The notes beneath the pieces were generated by a model. The model saw only the letters and a program-made list of their open reading frames with translations. It did no database searches and was not told the DNA's origin. Both the position numbers and the translations under genes were made by a program. This document shows positions 42,232-50,360 of a stretch of 64,000 bases of DNA, in pieces. The first letter of the stretch is position 1; the number at the start of each line of letters is the position of its first letter. This DNA comes from JACDQM01 sp044373315 (GTDB lineage: Bacteria; Pseudomonadota; Gammaproteobacteria; Burkholderiales; Burkholderiaceae_C): contig NZ_JBILQK010000005.1 in the NCBI RefSeq assembly GCF_044373315.1, forward strand, positions 36,675 to 100,674. The letters are read 5' to 3'.

Positions 42232-44811
42232 ATGGAAGTCTCCCGCATCCGCGCGTTGCGCGGCCCGAATATGTGGAGCCGCCACACGGCCATCGAGGCA
42301 GTGGTCCGCTGCGAAGCGCATGAACGCGCGATCGCCGACCTGAATGGTTTCGAAGCCCGGCTGCGCGCGCTGTTTCCGGCCATCGGCGCGCTGCGCCCGG
42401 CCAGCGCCCAGAAAATCGACATCTCGCTGGCCCATGTGTTGGAACAGGCCGCGCTGGCACTGCAAGCCCAGGCCGGCTGCCCGGTGACCTTCAGCCACAC
42501 CCACATCACCTCCGAGCCTGGCAGCTACCAAGTGGTGGTGGAGTACAGCGAAGAAGACGTCGGCCGCATGGCCTTCGAGGACGCCGTGGCCCTGGTGACG
42601 GCCGCCGCCACGAGCGGCAACTTTGACGCTGATGCCTCGCTCAAGCGCCTGCGCGAGACCGACGAAGACGTGCGACTCGGCCCCTCGACCGGTTCCATCG
42701 TCGAGGCCGCTGTCAAGCGCGGAGTGCCATATCGCCGCCTGACCCAGGGCAGCCTGGTGCAGTTCGGCTGGGGCGCCAAGCAGCGCCGCATCTGGGCGGC
42801 CGAGGTCGATGCGACGAGTGCCGTCTCGGAATCGATCGCGCAAGACAAGGATCTCTCCAAACGCCTGCTGCAGGCCGCCGGTGTGCCGGTGCCAATCGGG
42901 CGCCCGGTGGACTCGGTCGATGACGCCTGGGCCGCTGCGCTCGAAGTGGGCCTGCCGGTGGTAGTCAAGCCGCAGGACGGCAACCAGGGCAAGGGCGTCA
43001 CGGTCAACGTCGCCAGCCGCGAGCACATGGAGATCGCCTACAAGGCCGCTGACGAGATCGGCCAGGTGATGGTCGAGAAGTTCCTGCCTGGCAGCGACTA
43101 CCGCCTGCTGGTGGTCGGCGACAAGCTGGTGGCCGCCGCGCGCCGCGACCCACCGCATGTGATCGGTGACGGCGTGCTGACCGTCAAGCAGCTGGTCGAC
43201 AAGGTCAACGCCGACCCCAAGCGCGGCGACGGCCATGCCACCTCGCTGACCAAGATCCGCTTCGATGACATCGCCGTGGCGCGTCTGGAACTGCAAGGCC
43301 TGACACCGGACTCTGTGCCCGACAAGGGCCGCCGCGTGATCCTGCGCAACAACGCCAACCTGTCCACCGGCGGCACCGCCACCGATGTGACGGACGATGT
43401 GCATCCCGAGGTGGCCGCACGCGCCATCGCCGCAGCCCAGGTCGTCGGCCTGCATGTCTGCGGCGTCGACGTGGTGGCCGAAGGCGTGCTGCAACCGCTC
43501 GAAGAACAGAGCGGCGGCATCGTCGAGGTCAACGCCGCGCCGGGCTTGCGTATGCACCTGAGCCCCAGCTATGGCAAGGGCCGCAATGTCGGCGAAGCCA
43601 TCATCGCCCACCTCTACGGCCACGGCCACAAAAGCGAGGACGGCCGCATCCCGGTGGTGGCCGTCACCGGCACGAATGGCAAGACCACGACCACGCGCCT
43701 GATCGCACACCTGTTCGCCACCTGCGGCCTGCGCGTGGGCATGACCAATACCGACGGCGTCTATGTGGACGGCCGCCAGATCGACAGCGGCGACTGCTCG
43801 GGCCCGAAGAGCGCGCGCAATGTGCTGATGCACCCCGATGTCGAGGCCGCGGTGTTCGAGACCGCGCGCGGCGGCATTCTGCGCGAAGGCCTGGGCTTTG
43901 ATCGCTGTCAGGTGGCCGTGGTCACCAACCTCGGCGATGGCGACCATCTGGGCATGAACTTCCTCAACACCGTCGACGAACTGGCCCTGGTCAAGCGCGT
44001 GATCGTGCAGAACGTCGCCCCCACCGGCTACGCGGTGCTGAATGCCGCCGACCCGGTGGTGGCTGCCATGGCGGGTGTGTGCCACGGCCAGGTCATCTTC
44101 TTCGCTGCCGACCGCCATCACCCGCTGATGGCCACGCACCGCGCCCAGGGCAAGCGCTGCGTCTATGTGGACGGCGATCAACTGGTGGCCGCGCAAGGCT
44201 CCTGGCGCGAAAGCATCCCGCTGCGCGACATCCCGATCACCCGCAGCGGCACCATCGGCTTCCAGGTCGAGAACGCCATGGCCTCCGTGGCCGCCGCCTG
44301 GGGTGTGGGGCTGGACTGGGACACGGTGCGCCGTGGCCTAGCCAGCTTCGCCAACGACGCTGACAACGCGCCCGGCCGTTTCAATGTGATGGACTACCGC
44401 GGCGCCACAGTGATCGCCGACTATGGCCATAACGGCGATGCGATGCGCGCTCTGGTGGCCGCCGTCGAGGCCATGCCGGCCAAGAAGCGCTCGGTGGTGA
44501 TCTCCGGCGCCGGCGACCGCCGCGACGAGGACATCCGCATCCAGACCCAGATCCTGGGCCAGGCCTTTGACGATGTGCTGCTGTTCCAGGACGCCTGCCA
44601 GCGCGGCCGCGAGGATGGCGAGGTGCTGGCCCTGCTGCGCCAGGGCCTAGAGGGCGCCCGCCGCACCAGCCGTGTCGACGAGATCCGCGGCGAGTTCGTC
44701 GCCATCGACACTGCGCTTGAGCGCCTGCAACCCGGCGATCTGTGCCTGGTGCTGGTCGACCAGGTGGAAGAAGCTTTGGCGCATCTGGCCGGCCGCATCG
44801 CGGCTGGCTGA
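42232..44811 (+). CDS. cphA: Cyanophycin synthetase
   Basis: An 859-residue complete CphA, which polymerises aspartate and arginine into the storage polymer cyanophycin without ribosomes. Domains in order: N-terminal domain from IRALRGPNMWSRHTAIEAVV; ATP-grasp with PVVVKPQDGNQGKGVTVNV near residue 243 and EVNAAPGLRMH near 438; Mur-ligase-like domain with the P-loop VTGTNGKTTTTRLI near residue 478, FETARGGILREGL and the final NDADNAPGRFN. Both ATP sites look functional. It follows the paralogue closely and ends at a rho-independent terminator. Confidence 0.96.
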   Translation: MEVSRIRALRGPNMWSRHTAIEAVVRCEAHERAIADLNGFEARLRALFPAIGALRPASAQKIDISLAHVLEQAALALQAQAGCPVTFSHTHITSEPGSYQVVVEYSEEDVGRMAFEDAVALVTAAATSGNFDADASLKRLRETDEDVRLGPSTGSIVEAAVKRGVPYRRLTQGSLVQFGWGAKQRRIWAAEVDATSAVSESIAQDKDLSKRLLQAAGVPVPIGRPVDSVDDAWAAALEVGLPVVVKPQDGNQGKGVTVNVASREHMEIAYKAADEIGQVMVEKFLPGSDYRLLVVGDKLVAAARRDPPHVIGDGVLTVKQLVDKVNADPKRGDGHATSLTKIRFDDIAVARLELQGLTPDSVPDKGRRVILRNNANLSTGGTATDVTDDVHPEVAARAIAAAQVVGLHVCGVDVVAEGVLQPLEEQSGGIVEVNAAPGLRMHLSPSYGKGRNVGEAIIAHLYGHGHKSEDGRIPVVAVTGTNGKTTTTRLIAHLFATCGLRVGMTNTDGVYVDGRQIDSGDCSGPKSARNVLMHPDVEAAVFETARGGILREGLGFDRCQVAVVTNLGDGDHLGMNFLNTVDELALVKRVIVQNVAPTGYAVLNAADPVVAAMAGVCHGQVIFFAADRHHPLMATHRAQGKRCVYVDGDQLVAAQGSWRESIPLRDIPITRSGTIGFQVENAMASVAAAWGVGLDWDTVRRGLASFANDADNAPGRFNVMDYRGATVIADYGHNGDAMRALVAAVEAMPAKKRSVVISGAGDRRDEDIRIQTQILGQAFDDVLLFQDACQRGREDGEVLALLRQGLEGARRTSRVDEIRGEFVAIDTALERLQPGDLCLVLVDQVEEALAHLAGRIAAG

Positions 44812-44878
44812 GTTCTTCTGCTGCTGCGTTGCCCTCAGTCCGGACGGCTCGCGACGAAGAACTTGGCGCCGACCCAAG

Positions 44879-44903
44879 CAAGCCCGCTCGACGGGCTTGT
44901 TTT
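44879..44903 (+). terminator. cphA: Rho-independent terminator of cphA
   Basis: Perfect arms CAAGCCCG and CGGGCTTG around a CTCGA loop are followed by TTTT. The T-tract doubles as part of the arsR promoter region. Confidence 0.82.
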
Positions 44904-44930
44904 CAATTCCATATTTCGACTATCATTGAA
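44897..44930 (+). promoter_or_regulatory. arsR: arsR promoter and candidate ArsR operator
   Basis: TTGTTT at 44897-44902, an 18-base spacer and TATCAT at 44921-44926 form a good sigma-70 promoter. TTCAAT (44902-44907) and ATTGAA (44925-44930) are inverted repeats enclosing CATATTTCGACTATC, a plausible ArsR operator. The -10 is seven bases from the arsR ATG, so the transcript may start at or next to the start codon. Confidence 0.6.
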
Positions 44931-44932
44931 TT

Positions 44933-45262
44933 ATGGAAGAACAAGACGCGATCAAGTCCCTGGCTGCCTTGGCCCATGGTGCCCGGCTGCAGCTGTTCAG
45001 GCTGCTGGTGGTGGCAGGGCAGACCGGCCTGACGCCCGGTGCGATGAGCGAGCAACTGGGTCTGCCCGCGGCCACCCTGTCCTTCCATCTGAAGGAACTC
45101 GCCAACGCCGGGCTGGTCAGCCAGCAGCGCGATGGCCGCTACCTGATCTACCGAGCCGCATTCGATCAGATGACGGCGCTGCTCGGCTACCTCACCGAAA
45201 ACTGCTGCCAAGGCACGGCCTGCCTGCCGGCAGCAGCCTGCAAACCAAGCAAGTCCTGCTGA
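44933..45262 (+). CDS. arsR: ArsR-family arsenite-responsive repressor
   Basis: A 109-residue winged-helix repressor (helix-turn-helix GAMSEQLGLPAATLSFHLKE, residues 36-55). The C-terminal TENCCQGTAC places cysteines at 91, 92 and 97, the arsenite-binding arrangement of ArsR proteins that sense As(III) near the C-terminus (as in Acidithiobacillus). Two more cysteines (103, 109) close the protein. Arsenite binding should release it from its own promoter. It is the first gene of the ars operon, 24 bases ahead of the dioxygenase-like gene. Confidence 0.94.
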   Translation: MEEQDAIKSLAALAHGARLQLFRLLVVAGQTGLTPGAMSEQLGLPAATLSFHLKELANAGLVSQQRDGRYLIYRAAFDQMTALLGYLTENCCQGTACLPAAACKPSKSC

Positions 45263-45286
45263 AAAACCCATTCAAGGAGCCTCGCC

Positions 45287-45787
45287 ATGAAGCGATTCCA
45301 TGTGCATGTCCGCGTTGCCGATCTCGGCAGCAGTGTGGCCTTCTATTCCAAGCTTTTCGGCGCCGCGCCGGCCCGCCAGGAGAGCGACTACGCCAAGTGG
45401 ATGCTGGAAGACCCGCGCATCAACTTCGCGATCTCCTCGCGCGGCGGCGAACCCGGCGTCGACCACCTCGGCTTCCAGACCGACAGCGCCGAGGAGTTGG
45501 TCGCGATGAAAGCACAGGCCGAGTCCGCCGACATGGCCCTGGCCGATGAAGGTGAAACCACCTGCTGCTATGCCCGCAGCGACAAGTACTGGGTGACCGA
45601 CCCGCAGGGCCTGGCCTGGGAGCATTACCACACGCTGGGCAATGTGCCGCTGTTCAGCATGCCGGCTGACGATGCTGCCAAGCCCGCCGAAGCCGCAGCC
45701 TGCTGCGCCCCGGCACCGAAGGCCGTGGCGGTCAGCGCTGCAGGCTGCTGCCCGCCGGCCAGCGCCGGCAAGTCCTCCTGCTGCTGA
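45287..45787 (+). CDS. ArsI/CadI-family metalloenzyme with cysteine-rich tail
   Basis: A 166-residue vicinal-oxygen-chelate protein. H5, H60 and E112 are placed as metal ligands, and the vicinal pair C93-C94 in TTCCYARSDK matches the thiols that bind organoarsenical in ArsI C-As lyases. The C-terminal 35 residues add three more CC pairs in an alanine/proline-rich linker. ArsI splits the carbon-arsenic bond of trivalent methyl and aromatic arsenicals; related CadI proteins are induced by cadmium with unknown activity. Gene position favours an arsenic role. Confidence 0.88.
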   Translation: MKRFHVHVRVADLGSSVAFYSKLFGAAPARQESDYAKWMLEDPRINFAISSRGGEPGVDHLGFQTDSAEELVAMKAQAESADMALADEGETTCCYARSDKYWVTDPQGLAWEHYHTLGNVPLFSMPADDAAKPAEAAACCAPAPKAVAVSAAGCCPPASAGKSSCC

Positions 45788-45800
45788 AGCCGAGGTCACC

Positions 45801-46298
45801 ATGAATCAAGGCAAGCCCAAGAACGTCCTGTTCGTCTGCACCGGCAACTCCGCCCGCTCTATCCTGGCCGAAGCCTTGCTGAACCAGATGGGCCAGGGCC
45901 AGTTCCAGGCCTGGTCGGCCGGCAGCCACCCGACCGGCGTCGTCAACCCGCTGACGCTGCAGACACTGCAGCGCCTTCAGCTGCCCTCGGGCAACTGCCG
46001 CAGCAAAAGCTGGAGCGAGTTTGCCGGCCCGGATGCGCCGGCACTGGACTTCGTCTTCACCGTCTGCGACCAGGCGGCCGGCGAAGCCTGCCCGGTCTGG
46101 CCCGGTCAACCCATCAGCGCGCACTGGGGCCTGCCCGATCCCGCTGCCGCACAAGGCAGTGACGAGCAGCGCAGCCATGCCTTCATGAACACCGCGGTGG
46201 CACTCAAGCGCCGTATCGAGCTGATGCTGGCCCTGCCCATCAGCAGCCTCAACCGCCTGTCGCTGCAGCAGGCACTGCGCGACATCGGCCAACAGTAA
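45801..46298 (+). CDS. arsC: Arsenate reductase, low-molecular-weight phosphatase fold (copy 1)
   Basis: A 165-residue protein starting MNQGKPKNVLFVCTGNSARS. The P-loop CTGNSAR (C13-x5-R) and the late VCDQAAGEACPVWPG with two cysteines fit the LMW-phosphatase class of arsenate reductases. It reduces arsenate to arsenite for export. The ATG at 45801 is 13 bases after the ArsI-like stop with an AGGT-type site. It is followed by a second copy with 17 bases between them. Confidence 0.92.
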   Translation: MNQGKPKNVLFVCTGNSARSILAEALLNQMGQGQFQAWSAGSHPTGVVNPLTLQTLQRLQLPSGNCRSKSWSEFAGPDAPALDFVFTVCDQAAGEACPVWPGQPISAHWGLPDPAAAQGSDEQRSHAFMNTAVALKRRIELMLALPISSLNRLSLQQALRDIGQQ

Positions 46299-46315
46299 AC
46301 CAAGGTTGCCTGTCC

Positions 46316-46810
46316 ATGACCACCAATGTCCTGATCCTCTGCACCCATAACTCGGCGCGCAGCGTGCTGTCCGAAGGCATGCTCAACCACTGGGCAGCCA
46401 AACTCGGCAAGGATGTGCGCGCCTACAGCGCCGGCAGCGCGCCCAGCGGCCGCCTCAACCCCTTCGCACTGGAAGCGCTGACCAAGGCCGGCGTTGACGT
46501 GACACCCTATCGCAGCAAGAGCTGGGATGAGTTCGTCGCACCCGGCTCGCCCGAGATGCGCATCGTCATCACCGTGTGCGACAGCGCTGCTGCCGAGACC
46601 TGCCCCTACTGGCCTGGCTCGCCGGTCAAGGTGCACTGGGGCTATGCCGATCCGTCCAATGCCGAGGGCGGTGACGCCGGCAAGCGCGCCGCCTTCGAGC
46701 TGACGCGTCAGGCCATTGGCTATCGCATGCTGCAGCTGCTGCAGCTGCCGCTGTCCAGCATGGGCAATGCCGAACTGCAGCAGGCCCTGACGGAGATTGC
46801 ACAGCAATGA
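46316..46810 (+). CDS. arsC: Arsenate reductase, low-molecular-weight phosphatase fold (copy 2)
   Basis: A 164-residue paralogue of the preceding protein. The P-loop is CTHNSAR (C9-x5-R), and VCDSAAAETCPYWPG carries the second thiol region. The two copies share the SKSWxEF motif and general layout but differ clearly, so this is an old duplication or separate acquisition. Its stop overlaps the aquaporin ATG (ATGA). Confidence 0.92.
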   Translation: MTTNVLILCTHNSARSVLSEGMLNHWAAKLGKDVRAYSAGSAPSGRLNPFALEALTKAGVDVTPYRSKSWDEFVAPGSPEMRIVITVCDSAAAETCPYWPGSPVKVHWGYADPSNAEGGDAGKRAAFELTRQAIGYRMLQLLQLPLSSMGNAELQQALTEIAQQ

Positions 46811-47463
46811 GGCTCAGGCATCGTCTGCTTGCCGAGGTGCTCGGCACAGCCTTGCTGCTGGCCATCGTCATCGGCTCCGGCATCATGGCCGAGCGCCTGG
46901 CGGGCGGCAATGTGGCCCTGGCTCTGCTGGCCAACACCTTGGCCACGGTCTTTGGCCTGTATGTGCTGATCGAAGTGTTCGGGCCGATCAGCGGCGCCCA
47001 CTTCAACCCAGCCGTCAGCCTGGCGATGGCCTGGCGCGGTGAGCTGGACAAGCGTGCGCTGCCGCCCTACATCCTGGCCCAGCTGCTGGGCGCGATGCTG
47101 GGCGCCTGGCTCGCGCATGCGATGTTCGAGCTGCCGGTGTTGCAGTTCTCGGCCAAGCTGCGCGACGGGCCGGCCCAGTGGCTGGCCGAGGCTGTGGCCA
47201 CCGCCGGCCTGCTGCTGGTGATCCTGCGCGCGCCTGCGGCCCGCGTCAGCAGCCTGGTGGCGGCCTATATCGGCGCGGCCTACTGGTTCACCGCCTCCAC
47301 CTCCTTCGCCAACCCGGCCGCGGCCTTCGGCCGCATGTTCAGCGACAGCTTCGCCGGCATTGCGCCCTCCAGCGTGCCTGGCTTCATGGTCGCGCAGCTG
47401 CTGGGCGCTGCCGCCGGCCTGTTGCTGCACCGGTGGCTGGGTGAATCCGAAGCCCGCGCCTGA
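46807..47463 (+). CDS. MIP-family channel, AqpS-like
   Basis: A 218-residue aquaglyceroporin-type channel with six helices. The first NPA box is HFNPAVSLAMAW and the second FANPAAAFGRMF. The residue after the second NPA, an arginine in ordinary aquaporins, is alanine here; in the arsenite channel AqpS of rhizobia that arginine is also replaced. A wider filter would let As(OH)3 pass, giving downhill efflux after arsenate reduction. It is coupled to arsC and followed by a carrier gene four bases later. Confidence 0.9.
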   Translation: MRLRHRLLAEVLGTALLLAIVIGSGIMAERLAGGNVALALLANTLATVFGLYVLIEVFGPISGAHFNPAVSLAMAWRGELDKRALPPYILAQLLGAMLGAWLAHAMFELPVLQFSAKLRDGPAQWLAEAVATAGLLLVILRAPAARVSSLVAAYIGAAYWFTASTSFANPAAAFGRMFSDSFAGIAPSSVPGFMVAQLLGAAAGLLLHRWLGESEARA

Positions 47464-47467
47464 GGCC

Positions 47468-48658
47468 ATGCCCGCCCCGACGCCGCGGGCCTGGCTGATC
47501 GTCTGCGCGCTCGGTGTCGCACAGATCATCTCCTGGGGCAGCTACTTCTATGCCTTCGCGCTGCTGATGCAGCCGCTGCAGCAGCAGCTGGAGGCTAGCC
47601 AGGCGGTGGTGGTCGGCGCCTTCTCCCTGGCCCTGCTGGTGGCGGGGATCCTGTCGGCGCCGGTCGGCCGCTGGATCGACCAGCATGGCGGCCATGCGCT
47701 GATGAGCTGGGGCTCGCTGGCCGGTGCGGCGCTGCTGGCCCTGCTGAGCCAGGTGCAGAGCCTGCTGCAGCTCTACCTGGTGTGGGCCGGCCTGGGCGCG
47801 GTGATGGCCGCCACGCTTTACGACCCCGCTTTCGCCGTGCTGGCGCGCCTGTTCAAGGAGGGGCCGCGCAAGGCCATTACCGTGCTGACGCTGTTCGGCG
47901 GCTTCGCCAGCACCGTGTTCTGGCCGCTCACGCAAGGCCTGCTGGACACGCTGGACTGGCGCCAGACCCTGTGGGTGCTGGCCGCCATCAACCTGTTGCT
48001 GTGTGTGCCGATCCACGCCCTGCTGCTGCCGCGCGCCGCGCCGGCCGGCAGGCACGCCGCCGCTGCCGCGCCACCACGCACCCGCTGGCGCGAACTGCTG
48101 GCCCGGCCCGGTTTCGGCTGGCTGTGTGCAGCCTTCACCGCCAACACGCTGGTGTTCTCGGCCCTGGCCGTGCACCTGCTGACGCTGCTGGGCAGCCGCG
48201 GCCTGAGCCCGTCCCAAGCGGCCTGGGTGGGCGCGCTGATCGGTCCGATGCAGGTGCTCGGGCGGGTGCTGGAGTTCGTCTTCCTGGGCCAGGTGCGGCC
48301 CTCGCGGCTGGGCGCGCTAACGCTCTGGCTGTTGCCGGCCTCGCTGGCGGTGTTGCTGCTGGCCGAAGGCGCCAGCCCCTGGATCGCGCTGTTCGCCCTG
48401 CTCTACGGCGCCGGCAACGGCATGATGACCATCGTGCGCGGCGCGCTACCGGCCGAACTCTATGGCCGCGAGCAATACGGCGCCATCAACGGTGCGCTGG
48501 CCACGCCGGTTCTGCTGTCCAAGGCCGCCGGCCCGGTGCTAGCCGCCTGGTTGCTGGGCTGGCTGGCGCCGTTGCCGTTGATCGGCGTGCTGGCCGCGCT
48601 GGGTGCCATCGCCGCACTGCTGTTTGCGCAAGCCATCGCCAGCCATCGCTCAAGTTAG
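47468..48658 (+). CDS. MFS transporter in the ars operon
   Basis: A 396-residue carrier with about twelve helices starting MPAPTPRAWLIVCALGVAQ. A GRWIDQHGGHALMSWGS loop between helices 2 and 3 and the LYGREQYGAINGAL segment are typical of a family often annotated only as MFS transporter. It is the last gene of the ars operon. It could export an arsenical made by the operon, but it does not resemble ArsB or Acr3, which are absent from the window. Confidence 0.86.
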   Translation: MPAPTPRAWLIVCALGVAQIISWGSYFYAFALLMQPLQQQLEASQAVVVGAFSLALLVAGILSAPVGRWIDQHGGHALMSWGSLAGAALLALLSQVQSLLQLYLVWAGLGAVMAATLYDPAFAVLARLFKEGPRKAITVLTLFGGFASTVFWPLTQGLLDTLDWRQTLWVLAAINLLLCVPIHALLLPRAAPAGRHAAAAAPPRTRWRELLARPGFGWLCAAFTANTLVFSALAVHLLTLLGSRGLSPSQAAWVGALIGPMQVLGRVLEFVFLGQVRPSRLGALTLWLLPASLAVLLLAEGASPWIALFALLYGAGNGMMTIVRGALPAELYGREQYGAINGALATPVLLSKAAGPVLAAWLLGWLAPLPLIGVLAALGAIAALLFAQAIASHRSS

Positions 48659-48726
48659 CCCAGGATAGAGCCACTTTTCGGCAGCCGGCAGCGGACCGGC
48701 AGGCGTAGGCTGAAGGGTCAGCTGCA

Positions 48727-50160
48727 ATGGATCCCCCTTCGATGTCGACCTCCTCTACCACCACAAGTTCCCGCCAAACCGCCTGGCGCCAAGCCGACCG
48801 CCTGATGCTCGTGGCCATCAGCCTGCAGGCACTGCTGGCGCTGGTGCTCGGCTGGCACTGGGGCCAGAGCGGCCTGGCCTGGGGCATCGCGCTGCCGCTG
48901 TTGCTGCTGGCCGGCGGCCTGTACGGCATGGCCGGCGGCACGGCCGTCAGCGCACATGGCATGGCCTTCATAACCATGGCCATGGTGGCGCTGCACATCC
49001 AGCTCGGCAGGGGCATGCTGGAGTACCACTTCGGCGTCTTCACCTCGCTGGCCTTCCTGCTGGTCTATCGGAACTGGGCGCCAATCGTCACTGGCGCCGC
49101 GGTGATCGCTGTGCACCACATCCTGTTCGACCGCCTGCAGTTGGCGGGCGCCGGCACCTTCTGCCTCACCGAGCCGAACTTCGGCCGCGTGATGATCCAC
49201 GCAGGCTATGTGGTCGTGCAGACGGCCTTCGAGGTTCTCATCGCCATCGAGATGCACAAGCGCGCCGTCGAGCAGTCTGAGCTGATCCGCATGGTGGAAG
49301 GCATGCAACACCACGGGCGCATCAACCTCGACACCGGAGGCATGCGGGCCACAGTGGGAACGGCGGCGCAGTTGCAGCAGGCAATGGCACGCATCGCAAC
49401 GGCCGTTTCGCAGGTGCAGGTCGCAGCGCAAAGCATCGGCACCGCGAGTGCTGAAATCGCCAGCGGCAACCAGGACTTGTCCAACCGCACCGAGCAGACC
49501 GCGTCCAGCCTGCAGCAGACCTCGTCCTCGATGGATCAGCTGACGCACGCGGTGGGTAACACCGCCGCCTCGGCGCGTGAGGCCAACGGCCTGGCCGCTG
49601 GCGCCTCGACCGCGGCCGCCAAGGGCGGCGCAGTGGTCGGCCAGGTCGTCAGCACCATGCAGGCCATCGACGCAAGCGCCAAGAAGATTGCAGACATCAC
49701 CGGCATGATCGACAGCATCGCTTTCCAGACCAACATCCTGGCGCTGAATGCCGCGGTGGAGGCCGCCCGTGCCGGCGAGCAGGGCAAGGGCTTCGCGGTG
49801 GTCGCCTCCGAGGTGCGCAATCTGGCACAGCGCTCGGCCGAAGCGGCCAAGGACATCAAGGGTCTGATCAGCGCCTCGGTCGAGCAGGTGGCAGCAGGCG
49901 CGGATCTGGTGCAGGCCGCCGGCGAGGCCATGAAGGAGATCGAAGGCTCGGTGCAGCGCGTGGCCGGCCTGATCGGCGAGATCGCCGACTCCTCGGCCCA
50001 GCAGAGTCAGGAGATCGCCCGCGTCAACCAGGCCATCCTTCAGCTGGATCAGGTCACGCAGCAGAACGCCGCGCTGGTCGAGCAGTCCGCCGCGGCAGCC
50101 GAAAGCATGCGCGAGCAGGCCGCGCGGCTGAGCGAGAGCTCGGCCGTCTTCCGCACCTGA
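48727..50160 (+). CDS. Methyl-accepting chemotaxis protein with polytopic membrane sensor
   Basis: A 477-residue chemoreceptor. Instead of a periplasmic ligand domain it has about six membrane helices in residues 20-180 with conserved histidines (HIQLGRGMLEYHF and VHHILFDRLQ). No HAMP domain is obvious. The cytoplasmic domain has the signalling tip IDSIAFQTNILALNAAVEAA at about residues 327-346 and flanking methylation helices. It lacks a CheR-type NWETF tail. An ATG five codons downstream is an alternative start. No other che gene is near. Confidence 0.92.
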   Translation: MDPPSMSTSSTTTSSRQTAWRQADRLMLVAISLQALLALVLGWHWGQSGLAWGIALPLLLLAGGLYGMAGGTAVSAHGMAFITMAMVALHIQLGRGMLEYHFGVFTSLAFLLVYRNWAPIVTGAAVIAVHHILFDRLQLAGAGTFCLTEPNFGRVMIHAGYVVVQTAFEVLIAIEMHKRAVEQSELIRMVEGMQHHGRINLDTGGMRATVGTAAQLQQAMARIATAVSQVQVAAQSIGTASAEIASGNQDLSNRTEQTASSLQQTSSSMDQLTHAVGNTAASAREANGLAAGASTAAAKGGAVVGQVVSTMQAIDASAKKIADITGMIDSIAFQTNILALNAAVEAARAGEQGKGFAVVASEVRNLAQRSAEAAKDIKGLISASVEQVAAGADLVQAAGEAMKEIEGSVQRVAGLIGEIADSSAQQSQEIARVNQAILQLDQVTQQNAALVEQSAAAAESMREQAARLSESSAVFRT

Positions 50161-50360
50161 TCAGCCCTGGCAGCCGCCGTGGCCGTGCCGCCTGCGCTGG
50201 CTATCGGGAACGCCCCGGTGAACCAGGCGATGGCCGGCTTGTCTGCGGCGCCGCTTGTAGGCCGGGTTGGCATCGCCTGAGTCCTTCACGCAACGCGCGG
50301 CGATGACGCACGCGGAGCGCCGATACTCCGGGGGCCGCCTTGGCCAGCCACCGCACCCCC

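Noticed and set aside
42067..44196. A 709-codon open frame opposite cphA
   Set aside because: It is histidine/alanine/valine-rich, has no recognisable domain and lies wholly antisense to well-conserved cyanophycin synthetases; long antisense frames are usual in DNA of this GC content.
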